A DNA stretch of 26,262 bases, from NCBI GenBank assembly GCA_028278125.1, contig JANQEY010000333.1:1-26262 (forward strand). The letters run 5' to 3'. Both the position numbers and the translations under genes were made by a program. Origin of the DNA: a bacterium. GTDB lineage: Bacteria > Electryoneota > Electryoneia > Electryoneales > Electryoneaceae. The notes beneath the pieces were generated by a model. The model saw only the letters and a list, made by a program, of their open reading frames with translations. It was not told where the DNA came from and ran no database searches. Below, one piece after another: positions 7,697-15,074 of the stretch; positions within the stretch are counted from its first letter, which is position 1; the number at the start of each line of letters is the position of its first letter.

Positions 7697-8578
7697 TCAC
7701 ACAACCACCTCATTTCGCAACTCCCCTACAAGGTCACACTCAACAGAAACGGAATCTCCAGGCTTCAATTTAGTGACACCCTTTGGTGTTCCTGTGGAAA
7801 CGATATCGCCACTTTTTAACTGGATATTCGAAGCAATAGCTGCCAACAACTCCCCGGCAGGCCAGAGCCAATCTTTAGTATTACCCTCCTGGCAGGTATT
7901 ACCGTTAAGAATAGTCTTAAATTGGATATTATCCAGGTTAATACCATCGTGCATCAATGTTATCGCAGGACCACAGGGGCAGAATGTTCTTTTCCCCTTT
8001 GCTACAAACCAGGGTTTCCCCGATTCCTTCAATTTATTCTGTTTAGCCCGGTCAGTAATATCATTTACTAGAGTAATCCCCAATACTGCTTTTTCCGCTT
8101 CTGATGGATCAATATTCCCACTGATATCTTTCCCGATCACCAATGCAATCTCGCCCTCCAGCTCAGTCCTCTCAGGGTTTTCACCGACTACAATTTTTTC
8201 ATCATTTGCGATCAGCGAGCTTCTCGGTTTTGAAAAAAGGATCGGTTCGGATGGGATTGGATTATTCAGTTCTTTCGCATGCTCGGCATAACTTCGGCCA
8301 ACACAGACTATGTCGCCATTTCTCAAAGGAACGTCGAATATTAAATCTTTGTTATCTATAGCGATTGCCTTATTGAGATTAGATTTAAGATATTCAATGA
8401 CCTCGAAAGGATCTTTCTGCAGAAAAATCAAATCCAGTGAAACGACTCCTGCTGTTAAAAACCGGTTGTTATCAGCGTACTCCTTTAATAATGCTGTAAT
8501 GTTATAAACACTGCCACCATTGGTTTCCAGGGCAGGTATAGAATAATCCTTTTCCTTTCGAATCATCATTAAACGCAT
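7697..8578 (-). CDS. Fumarylacetoacetate hydrolase (FAH) family protein
   Basis: I place the start at ATG 8578 (293 residues): AAGGGA precedes it, and MRLMMIRKEKDYSIPAL matches the usual FAH N-terminus. An open frame runs on to a GTG at 8680. The FAH fold is clear: GRSYAEHAKEL, PILFSKPRSSL, the metal-binding ELEGEIALVIGKD, NDITDR with the third acidic ligand, and the closing GDIVSTGTPKGV motif. Members hydrolyse C-C bonds in beta-diketo acids, decarboxylate oxaloacetate, or hydrate/isomerise aromatic breakdown products, using Mg2+ or Mn2+. KGKRTFCPCGPAI is the conserved substrate-loop segment. The specific substrate cannot be assigned: no aromatic-degradation genes are nearby. It is divergent from the ABC-F gene. 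A TATAAT (8694-8689, minus) lies upstream but has no matching -35. Confidence 0.9.
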   Translation of the reverse strand: MRLMMIRKEKDYSIPALETNGGSVYNITALLKEYADNNRFLTAGVVSLDLIFLQKDPFEVIEYLKSNLNKAIAIDNKDLIFDVPLRNGDIVCVGRSYAEHAKELNNPIPSEPILFSKPRSSLIANDEKIVVGENPERTELEGEIALVIGKDISGNIDPSEAEKAVLGITLVNDITDRAKQNKLKESGKPWFVAKGKRTFCPCGPAITLMHDGINLDNIQFKTILNGNTCQEGNTKDWLWPAGELLAAIASNIQLKSGDIVSTGTPKGVTKLKPGDSVSVECDLVGELRNEVVV

Positions 8579-8740
8579 GGTATTTCCCTTGATCTTATAT
8601 TTGTGTCCGTGAATATAAATAACGAATTTAGAATTTCCTCTATCTAATTCAAGTCTTCTACCAATTGACAGTTCGATCACTTATTGTTATTATAAAAAAT
8701 CACACGAGGATTAAGATGATCGACTAGTACCCCATATCAC

Positions 8741-8775
8741 ATTAATAATTAATCAGCTCGTTGCTTCCGAGCAAC
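8741..8775 (+). promoter_or_regulatory. Inverted repeats in the ABC-F leader
   Basis: ATTAAT-A-ATTAAT at 8741-8753 is a symmetric AT-rich element. It is followed by two mutually exclusive short hairpins: GCTCG/CGAGC (8756-8760 with 8768-8772) and GTTGC/GCAAC (8760-8764 with 8771-8775). They sit 26 bases before the chosen start codon. An operator and/or an attenuation structure is possible. The stems are only 5 bp, so this could be chance. Confidence 0.25.
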
Positions 8776-8801
8776 ACAATCTATTTCTCATGGGGATAGT
8801 C

Positions 8802-10301
8802 ATGTCGTCTCAAATCATTTTATCAAATCTTTCCTTTTCCTATTCCAGCGCTATTGATGTTCTCAAGGATGTTAACATTAAGTTGACTCCCGGTTGGACA
8901 GGTGTCATTGGTAATAACGGAAGTGGTAAAACTACACTTCTACGTATCCTGGCTAAAGAAATTAACGCTAATAATATGATATCTTACATCCCGGATGATC
9001 CAATAATCCAGTATTGTCCTCAAAGAGTAGACAAGTTAACTGAGATCATTGAAACTTTTTCCGGGTGCTGGGACGGGAACGCTTTACGTTTGATGGGTGA
9101 ACTGCGGCTGATGCCAGAGGAATTAACTAAATGGAATCAACTGTCACCGGGTGAGCGAAAACGGTGGCAAATTGCCGCCGCACTATACAAACAACCTGAC
9201 CTGTTTCTCCTTGATGAACCAACAAATCATCTCGACAGGAATGCAAAGAATCTCCTCAATGAAGCATTGAATCGTTACAAGGGAATTGGTGTACTGGTGT
9301 CACACGACCGTGATCTCCTTGATTTCCAGACAAATTCAACTGTGCGAATTCTTCCAGGAGGGAAGGTTAGCCAATACAGTTTACCATACAGCAAAGCAAG
9401 AGAGGTATGGCTGGGAGAAGAATCCAGAATTAAAAATTCACGTGAACAATTGAGGTCTGAACAACGCAAATTAAAGCGTCGTTTAGATACAGCCCGACGG
9501 TCTCGTGAAAAAGCTGAGTCTTCAATGATTACCGGAAAGAGGTCTAAAGGTATTCACGATACGGACGCACGAAGCATGGCTGCTAAGGGTAGAGTAATAA
9601 ATGCTGAACAAAAACTCGGGCGTGAAGTTACAGTCTTGAAGGGGAAACTGGAACGTAAACAGGAGGCTGTGGACAACATTCATATTGAAAAGGAGATCGG
9701 CCGGTCAGTATTTGTTCTCGAGGAGATATCACCAAAGCCGGAGCTTGTCTGGCTCAAAAATGAGAAACTTTATGCCGGAGATAAACTCCTGGTTAAAGAT
9801 GTGGATGTTCTTATTAATCGTGAAAGTCGTATTCGCCTGGATGGTCTTAACGGCAGCGGTAAAACGACATTAATACAGACACTTATTGAAGTATCGAATC
9901 TGCCTGATGATCGAATTCTTTTCCTCCCGCAGGAATTATCCTCAGGACAGATCAGTAAAATGCTGAAGGAGTTAGAGCTCTTACCCCCCAAAGTTAAAGG
10001 GCGGTTAATGCAGATAGTCGCGGCGCTGGGAGTACCACCTGAACGGATTATGGCTACCGATATACCATCGCCCGGGGAAGCACGTAAACTCTATCTTGCA
10101 ATGGGATTATCAAAGCAAGCCTGGTTATTGATGTTGGATGAGCCGACAAATCATCTTGATCTTCCGAGTATTGAGAGGTTGGAAGAGGCTTTTCTACAGT
10201 ATTCGGGCGCACTTCTTCTAGTGAGCCATGATGACAGGTTCGCACTAACTTTAACAAATGAAATATGGACGATCGAGAATCAGAAACTGACCATAGTTTA
10301 G
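8802..10301 (+). CDS. ABC-F family ATPase (ribosome-associated type)
   Basis: A 499-residue protein with two ATPase domains and no membrane segments. The first half has Walker A GNNGSGKTT, signature LSPGERKR and Walker B LFLLDEPTNHLD. The second has GLNGSGKTT, signature PSPGEARK and LLMLDEPTNHLD. Each is followed by the H-loop (LVSHD). Both catalytic glutamates are present. The linker (~200-290) is long, charged and probably a coiled coil, with the KGIHDTDARS motif common in ABC-F proteins. ABC-F proteins bind the ribosomal E site and act in translation rescue or in resistance to ribosome-targeting antibiotics. The length is close to resistance-type members such as Lsa, but this does not prove resistance. 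I chose ATG 8802 over 8790 because GGGGA lies five bases before it. The second signature is degenerate (PSPGE for LSGGE). Confidence 0.88.
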   Translation: MSSQIILSNLSFSYSSAIDVLKDVNIKLTPGWTGVIGNNGSGKTTLLRILAKEINANNMISYIPDDPIIQYCPQRVDKLTEIIETFSGCWDGNALRLMGELRLMPEELTKWNQLSPGERKRWQIAAALYKQPDLFLLDEPTNHLDRNAKNLLNEALNRYKGIGVLVSHDRDLLDFQTNSTVRILPGGKVSQYSLPYSKAREVWLGEESRIKNSREQLRSEQRKLKRRLDTARRSREKAESSMITGKRSKGIHDTDARSMAAKGRVINAEQKLGREVTVLKGKLERKQEAVDNIHIEKEIGRSVFVLEEISPKPELVWLKNEKLYAGDKLLVKDVDVLINRESRIRLDGLNGSGKTTLIQTLIEVSNLPDDRILFLPQELSSGQISKMLKELELLPPKVKGRLMQIVAALGVPPERIMATDIPSPGEARKLYLAMGLSKQAWLLMLDEPTNHLDLPSIERLEEAFLQYSGALLLVSHDDRFALTLTNEIWTIENQKLTIV

Positions 10302-10403
10302 TAAGTATAACTGAATATCTTGTTGTAACATCATTCCCGTATTGACGTCTATAAATCAACTGTGCATTGACCGGAAGAATAAAAGTATTTAGTTTGGCAA
10401 CTC

Positions 10404-12182
10404 ATGAATAATTCAGATAAAGACAACAGGCGCTGGATAGGTTTAATTGTATTTGCAGTAGCAGCTGGTTTTACTTTCGCATTTGGGAGGCTATTGCTGG
10501 CTCCTGGTATAGGTCCTTCAGCGGCGGCGTCATGGGCGGCTGAGGCAATTGATGCAGGAAGTGGCTCATCGGCTGTTTACGCCCCCTATTTTCGCCTGTT
10601 CTGTGGTTTAATAGGCGTATTTATCCCAGATGGCAATGTTGCATCAGTACTGAATTACCTGACGTTAACAGGCCATTCTCTAATGTCTGGATTTGCAGCG
10701 GTCTTATTTCTGCTCCTATTTACGTCATCGAATATATGGGCAGCACCGATGCTGGCAGCATGGGGGGGGATAATAGTTGGTTTGAGCCGTTATCTGCTGG
10801 CATCGTCATTAATGGTAAATCCAGCAACATTTTCCCTGTTGTTTATTGTATTATCCGCCATCTATTTAGTCCGCGTATTTCAAAACAGGAAGGCAGATAA
10901 ATTATTAAGTTTAATCAAAATGTCAAGCCTTTTTATCGGTTTGGCAATTGCTTTCCATCTTGCAGCTCTTATTGTACTACCAGCATATCTTGTTCTCTTA
11001 TTACTCCTTGATTCTGAGGGTAAATTCAAAATATTTGTTACAGGTTTGGTTGGACTTACTATCCCTGTTCTGGGTTTTATCCTTCCAATGGAAACGTCAA
11101 TTTTTAACACAACAGGATTATTAACAGCAGCGCCGGGTTTACCGTCAACCGGTGGCTTATCCCAACTTGGTAGTTCATTTTTATATTCATTAACGCCCGT
11201 GGGTGCTGTAATAGCTCTATGGGGAATTGTATCAATTTTCAGGATTAATCTTAAAAATGTAATTGTATTAATTACAATAATTATTGGAATAATAGCTGCC
11301 GCAATTGTATTACCAGAAGGACAAGAATTTGCCGCGATTCTCATATCCTTAATCACTGCAGCCCTGGTCGTACTTGGAATTATTGATCTTTTGAGGCGAT
11401 TTCCGGGTGGTGTTGGATTTGGTTTATGGATTTTTATTCCATTTATCTGGTGGTACCACGGAACAGCCCTCTCAAGGTCAAGTGAAACTATTTGGGAAAC
11501 GCATGTAAGCAACACCATTCGAACAGTCCGCTTGAACTCACTGGTATTATCGGTAGATGATGAACTGATCAACGCCCCATACAGTTACCTGCGAAAAGCG
11601 AAGACCATGCGACCGGATGTTTTCCTGGTTAACCCGGTTAGACTAGGGAAACCGTCCTATCTCGATTATCTGCAGGAAACATATCCCAAACGAATTGATC
11701 AGGTGAATGAATCATTCGAGTCTCTCTATGAAGCTGTTGGCAATAAAAATATCCCAATCAATGAGAAAAATGCTGCCAGGGACTCGTTCCTTGTGGATCT
11801 GATAAAACACGGAGTAAAATACGATGGAGTATTAGTATCTCCAGGCTATACACCGCCGATAATGGATTATACGTTTGTCCCGGAAGGGCTGTTTGTCCGG
11901 CTGCTTCCGGAAAACGCTGATGCCTACCCGTTCCATTTCTCCGGATTAAATATGGATCCAATAATCCTGGATCCTGAAGCACCGCTGCTGAAACAGAGGC
12001 TGGTGGCAATGTATCCCATGATGTTCACATCTCGTGGGTCATGGATGCTGAAAAAGCAGTTCACCGCCGAAGGGATCGAATATATCCGCTGGGCTTTAAA
12101 AATAGACCCGGATTATATTCCGGCAAAACTGGTCGCGAAAGACTATGGAATAAAAGGTCCGCCGCAATCTCTTGGAAAATAA
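10404..12182 (+). CDS. Polytopic membrane protein, DUF2723-like, with periplasmic C-terminal domain
   Basis: A 592-residue protein. About ten hydrophobic helices fill residues ~10-355 (for example 12-34, 90-107, 113-130, 170-200, 265-330). A soluble domain follows at ~365-592. Its start (NSLVLSVDDELINAPYSYLRKA, then MRPDVFLVNPVRLGKPSYLDYL) resembles the segment seen after the membrane part of DUF2723 proteins, where RPDV(x)VVN and a WYxxxL stretch recur. DUF2723 is a large FCB family related to protein O-mannosyltransferases and is thought to be a membrane glycosyltransferase. The last ~45 residues resemble one TPR-like hairpin (AEGIEYIRWALKIDPDY). It follows the ABC-F gene by 102 bases with a weak ribosome site. 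The membrane topology is certain; the family call is moderate. Confidence 0.62.
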   Translation: MNNSDKDNRRWIGLIVFAVAAGFTFAFGRLLLAPGIGPSAAASWAAEAIDAGSGSSAVYAPYFRLFCGLIGVFIPDGNVASVLNYLTLTGHSLMSGFAAVLFLLLFTSSNIWAAPMLAAWGGIIVGLSRYLLASSLMVNPATFSLLFIVLSAIYLVRVFQNRKADKLLSLIKMSSLFIGLAIAFHLAALIVLPAYLVLLLLLDSEGKFKIFVTGLVGLTIPVLGFILPMETSIFNTTGLLTAAPGLPSTGGLSQLGSSFLYSLTPVGAVIALWGIVSIFRINLKNVIVLITIIIGIIAAAIVLPEGQEFAAILISLITAALVVLGIIDLLRRFPGGVGFGLWIFIPFIWWYHGTALSRSSETIWETHVSNTIRTVRLNSLVLSVDDELINAPYSYLRKAKTMRPDVFLVNPVRLGKPSYLDYLQETYPKRIDQVNESFESLYEAVGNKNIPINEKNAARDSFLVDLIKHGVKYDGVLVSPGYTPPIMDYTFVPEGLFVRLLPENADAYPFHFSGLNMDPIILDPEAPLLKQRLVAMYPMMFTSRGSWMLKKQFTAEGIEYIRWALKIDPDYIPAKLVAKDYGIKGPPQSLGK

Positions 12183-12377
12183 AGGCCATCCAGTATTACT
12201 TGAATTATCCTGCAAAATCTCTTTTCAAAAACCTCAAGTGCTCTCGTAACTCCGATATGTGTTAATTATTGATAATAAAACAAATACTCATATTTCTTAA
12301 CACGATGAGTTAGTGAAATTGATTGTTTTTCTTGAGATAGAATTAAAGTTTAAGGTTCAAAATGCCGATAGGAGGAG

Positions 12378-12419
12378 TGAATCACCGGAGCCCTTTCCCC
12401 AGGCCTTTCGGAAGATTCA
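12378..12419 (+). ncRNA. Candidate structured RNA upstream of a strong hairpin
   Basis: TGAATC (12378-12383) pairs with GATTCA (12414-12419). Inside, CCG (12385-12387) pairs with CGG (12409-12411) and GCC (12390-12392) with GGC (12402-12404), closing a pyrimidine-rich loop. A nested stem with internal loops 11 bases before the hairpin at 12431 resembles a riboswitch, attenuator or small RNA. It matches no riboswitch consensus I know. Strand is inferred from the downstream plus-strand operon. Confidence 0.3.
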
Positions 12420-12430
12420 GTACTAAAAGT

Positions 12431-12469
12431 AAATCCCGCAGCATGGCCGCTCACCGTGCCGCGGGATTT
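12431..12469. terminator. Strong GC-rich hairpin, possible intrinsic terminator
   Basis: AAATCCCGC (12431-12439) pairs perfectly with GCGGGATTT (12461-12469). After one A/C mismatch, six more pairs (including one wobble) close a 7-base loop. The following CTCGTTTGTT is only moderately T-rich, and the left flank carries A-rich bases, so it could stop transcription in either direction. It may end transcripts from the DUF2723-like gene, or form the expression platform of the RNA candidate just upstream. Confidence 0.55.
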
Positions 12470-12566
12470 CTCGTTTGTTAGAGTAAATAGTTGGGTTTAT
12501 AAAAGAATCATCGATGCACCACCTGTCTTTATCTACGTTCATTTTCCCCCTATACTTACTACTCGG

Positions 12567-12592
12567 AGAGGAGAGTCATGTTTTGTTGCTAA
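12567..12592 (+). promoter_or_regulatory. Strong ribosome-site-like run before a four-codon ORF
   Basis: GGAGAGGAGAGTC leads directly into ATG TTT TGT TGC TAA (12578-12592; Met-Phe-Cys-Cys). The purine run is stronger than the site in front of the ACP gene 73 bases downstream. A leader peptide controlling the ACP operon (cysteine codons) or a decayed gene start are both possible. The evidence is only the match and spacing. Confidence 0.2.
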
Positions 12593-12630
12593 GTCATTGC
12601 CTCATCTCTAATTTGAAGCCTTTATTTTTA

Positions 12631-12645
12631 TATAGTTGAACTATA
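12631..12645. promoter_or_regulatory. Perfect 15-base palindrome, operator candidate for the ACP operon
   Basis: TATAGTTGAACTATA has perfect 7-base arms around a single central base. It lies 19 bases before the ACP start codon, where a -10 box or early leader would fall. Symmetric elements of this size at a promoter usually bind a dimeric repressor. No adjacent regulator gene is present. Confidence 0.4.
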
Positions 12646-12664
12646 CGGTATCATTGGATGGAAG

Positions 12665-12955
12665 ATGGAAAAGGCACAGAAGATAGTATTTCAGGCAATT
12701 GATCAAGTAAACTTGATGCGTAAACAGGATGACAAGTTGCAAAAGGAGGAGAATTTTAAACTGTCCGGTGAGGATGGTGTCCTGGATTCCCTGGGATTGG
12801 TTAACCTGATTGTAGCAATAGAAGAGGCTGCGGAAGATATTTACGATTTAGAGATTACGTTGGCGCAGGATGCAACTTTTTCCATGAATAACGCGTTTTC
12901 ATCAGTAGGGATGTTGATTAAGACAGTTAATGACCTTGTGACGGAGGGGGAATGA
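12665..12955 (+). CDS. Acyl carrier protein
   Basis: A 96-residue phosphopantetheine-binding protein. GVLDSLGLVNLIVAIEE is the classic attachment motif, with Ser42 expected to carry the 4'-phosphopantetheine arm; the four-helix carrier length fits. It is not the housekeeping fatty-acid AcpP: the N-terminus is basic/acidic mixed, and the gene sits outside any fab cluster. It overlaps the FkbH-like gene by four bases (ATGA), so the two are translationally coupled. In known pathways, a dedicated ACP next to an FkbH protein receives a glyceryl group from 1,3-bisphosphoglycerate. That points to a loaded acyl-ACP (glyceryl or another small hydroxy-acyl) as donor for the downstream acyltransferase. 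The start ATG follows GGATGGAAG, a moderate ribosome site. Confidence 0.9.
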   Translation: MEKAQKIVFQAIDQVNLMRKQDDKLQKEENFKLSGEDGVLDSLGLVNLIVAIEEAAEDIYDLEITLAQDATFSMNNAFSSVGMLIKTVNDLVTEGE

Positions 12956-14643
12956 GTAGCGAGCAATATCGTATGCTTCTCCTGTCAGATTTTAACCTTG
13001 AAAATCTCGCCGCCTTGATCGAGCAGGACGGGAGTCTTCCTGATATTGATCCTCTGCTTGGACCATATGGGCAGGCGTGCCCTGTACTACTTGATGAAAA
13101 CCACGATACCTGGGAGCAGGATCCGGACTATCTTCTCTGCTGGACTAAACCCGAAAATGTTATCGGCTCATTCAATAATCTTCAATCAGGATCACCTGTT
13201 TCGATCGATGAATTACTGAACGAAGTGGATGGTTTTATTTCACAAATCCGTCTCGCAAGTCAGAAAGTAAAAGCAGTATTTCTTCCCACCTGGACACAAC
13301 CTCCATATTCAAGGGGTATGGGAATGCTGGATTTCCATCCGGATAATGATAATCCGGGTGTTGCATTTGCCCTTCAGAAGATGAACTTACACCTTGCTGA
13401 AAAACTGGCTGGTCTTAGCAATGTTTATCTCCTGGATGCCCAGAGGTGGATTTCCCTTGGTGGATCTAAGGGTTGGAATCCGGGCTTATGGTATATGGCC
13501 AAGATCGCCTTTGGAAACAATGTATTCATTGAAGCGATAAAAGATATAAAAGCCGCCATCAGGGGCATTGAAGGTACTGCAAGAAAGCTGATTATCCTTG
13601 ACCTGGATGATACATTATGGGGTGGGATTGTTGGGGACGCAGGCTGGGAAAACCTAGTGCTTGGTGGTCATGATCCGATGGGAGAAGCCTTTGTTCATTT
13701 TCAACAAAGGTTAAAAGCTATCACACAACGGGGAGTGGTACTTGGTATAGTCAGTAAAAACGAATCAGAAGTTGCGCTCGAGGCAATTGATAAACACCCA
13801 GAGATGGTTCTTAAAAGAGATGATTTTGCCGGCTGGAGAATTAACTGGGAAGATAAGGCTGCGAATATAGTTTCACTGGTTGAAGAATTAAACCTGGGCC
13901 TGCAGTCAGCGGTCTTTATTGATGATAATCCAGCTGAAAGAGCTCGTGTAGCGGAGATGCTTCCGGAAGTAATTGTTCCCGACTGGCCAAAAGATCCGAT
14001 GAAGTATGTATCAAAATTTGAATCATTGGCATTATTCGATTTACCATCCCTCAGTAAAGAAGATCGTGAACGTACCGCATCATACACTGCCGAGCGGAAA
14101 CGCACGGAATTAAGAGAAAAAGTGACTTCACCTGAGGAATGGCTGGCATCGATGGAGGTGACAGCACAGGTTGAAGAGTATAATGATGCTAATTTAGCCC
14201 GGATTGTTCAGTTGATAAATAAAACAAACCAGATGAACCTGACTACCAGGCGATTAACTGAGAATGAACTACTCGAATGGTTAAACAATTCGGACCTCAA
14301 TCGTCAACTGTGGTCAGTTAGGGTATCAGATAAATTTGGTGATTCGGGCTTAACCGGGATTATCAGTGTAGAAGTTGACGGGACGAATGCCAAAGTTGTT
14401 GATTTTATCCTGAGCTGCAGGGTGTTTGGACGGAAGATTGAAGATGTTTTGTTTTCTGTTGCCGGTAAAAATGCAGGCGATGCAGGAGCAAAAGAGGTAA
14501 ACGCGGAGTATCTTGAAACGAAGAAAAATCGTCCCTGTTTAAGATTCCTGGAAAATTCTGGACTTGAGCGATTGAATAATATTTTCAGTTGGAATTTATC
14601 AAAAGAATTCCCGGTTCCCGGATATATAGAGGTTGTTCAGTGA
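12952..14643 (+). CDS. FkbH-like HAD-IIIC family enzyme
   Basis: A 563-residue protein with the full three-part FkbH layout. An N-terminal SGNH-like region spans ~1-200. The HAD-IIIC domain has catalytic Asp217 and Asp219 (ILDLDDTLWGG), GIVSKNE as motif II, and FIDDNPAERA as motif IV. A GNAT-like C-terminal domain (~390-560) has LINKTNQMNLTTRR and RVSDKFGDSGL. FkbH enzymes take 1,3-bisphosphoglycerate, dephosphorylate it and load a glyceryl thioester onto a partner ACP. Relatives in O-antigen clusters handle other small acyl groups. The length is typical of free-standing members. It overlaps the ACP by ATGA and the VOC gene by GTGA, a strongly coupled operon. The acyl substrate here is inferred, not shown. 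Confidence 0.9.
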   Translation: MSSEQYRMLLLSDFNLENLAALIEQDGSLPDIDPLLGPYGQACPVLLDENHDTWEQDPDYLLCWTKPENVIGSFNNLQSGSPVSIDELLNEVDGFISQIRLASQKVKAVFLPTWTQPPYSRGMGMLDFHPDNDNPGVAFALQKMNLHLAEKLAGLSNVYLLDAQRWISLGGSKGWNPGLWYMAKIAFGNNVFIEAIKDIKAAIRGIEGTARKLIILDLDDTLWGGIVGDAGWENLVLGGHDPMGEAFVHFQQRLKAITQRGVVLGIVSKNESEVALEAIDKHPEMVLKRDDFAGWRINWEDKAANIVSLVEELNLGLQSAVFIDDNPAERARVAEMLPEVIVPDWPKDPMKYVSKFESLALFDLPSLSKEDRERTASYTAERKRTELREKVTSPEEWLASMEVTAQVEEYNDANLARIVQLINKTNQMNLTTRRLTENELLEWLNNSDLNRQLWSVRVSDKFGDSGLTGIISVEVDGTNAKVVDFILSCRVFGRKIEDVLFSVAGKNAGDAGAKEVNAEYLETKKNRPCLRFLENSGLERLNNIFSWNLSKEFPVPGYIEVVQ

Positions 14644-15074
14644 AAAACCTGGAAACATCAGCAAATAGTAATGTCTGCAAGATAGACTTCTTTGGTGAAG
14701 ATGCTTCGTTTGACCATATCGGAGTGGCTGTTGTTTCGTTAAAAGGAACCAGGTTGGATGGACTCGAAGGTGTAGAAGATCCAACTCAGAAAGTTTCAGT
14801 CGCGTTTGCTGAAATTCATGGTCTCCCTGTAGAATTTATAGAACCGAGAACAGATGACGCTCCTGTCAGGAAAAACCTGGAGAACGGGCAAGCCCTGGTT
14901 CATCTCTGTTTTAATGTTCCCGATATTAACAGTGCGTTAGAAAAAGCACGAAAATACAGGTTCCATCCCATAACAAAACCGGTTCCCGCACCTGCGTTCG
15001 GAGGGAACAACATCATCTGGTTGTACCACAAGGTTTTCGGGCTCTTCGAACTGGTAGAGGTAAAAGGTGAATAA
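14640..15074 (+). CDS. VOC-family protein, methylmalonyl-CoA-epimerase-like
   Basis: A 144-residue protein from GTG 14640, which overlaps the FkbH stop in GTGA; an ATG at 14589 lies inside the FkbH gene and is less likely. It has two vicinal-oxygen-chelate modules. FDHIGVAV gives the first metal His, VEFIEPRTD ends module one, ALVHLCFNVPDI gives the second His, and GLFELVEV supplies the metal Glu near the C-terminus. This is the spacing of methylmalonyl-CoA epimerase and glyoxalase relatives. In this setting it more likely epimerises or isomerises an acyl thioester held on the neighbouring ACP than takes part in propionate metabolism. No mutase or carboxylase genes are nearby. The family call is firm and the reaction is inferred. 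Confidence 0.85.
   Translation: MKNLETSANSNVCKIDFFGEDASFDHIGVAVVSLKGTRLDGLEGVEDPTQKVSVAFAEIHGLPVEFIEPRTDDAPVRKNLENGQALVHLCFNVPDINSALEKARKYRFHPITKPVPAPAFGGNNIIWLYHKVFGLFELVEVKGE

Larger units (their letters stand above)
12183..12664. other. 482-base intergenic region, no convincing protein gene
   Basis: From the start: an AT-rich stretch with an inverted repeat GTGTTAA/TTAACAC (12259-12265 with 12297-12303), a structured RNA candidate (12378-12419), a strong hairpin (12431-12469), a purine-rich ribosome-site-like run before a four-codon ORF (12567-12592), and an operator-like palindrome (12631-12645). TATACT at 12551-12556 could be a -10 box but has only a weak -35. A 39-codon ORF (12362-12481, after AAGG) spans the RNA structures and is not convincing as a gene. 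Confidence 0.6.

Noticed and set aside
7773..8291. 172-codon plus-strand ORF opposite the FAH-family gene
   Set aside because: The minus-strand frame carries all FAH motifs; the plus frame shows none and has no ribosome site.
10880..11572. 230-codon minus-strand ORF opposite the DUF2723-like gene
   Set aside because: No recognisable motif; composition mirrors the hydrophobic plus-strand gene, which has clear topology.
12349..12365. GGTTCAAAAT resembling a tRNA T-loop
   Set aside because: No matching acceptor, D or anticodon stems on either side.
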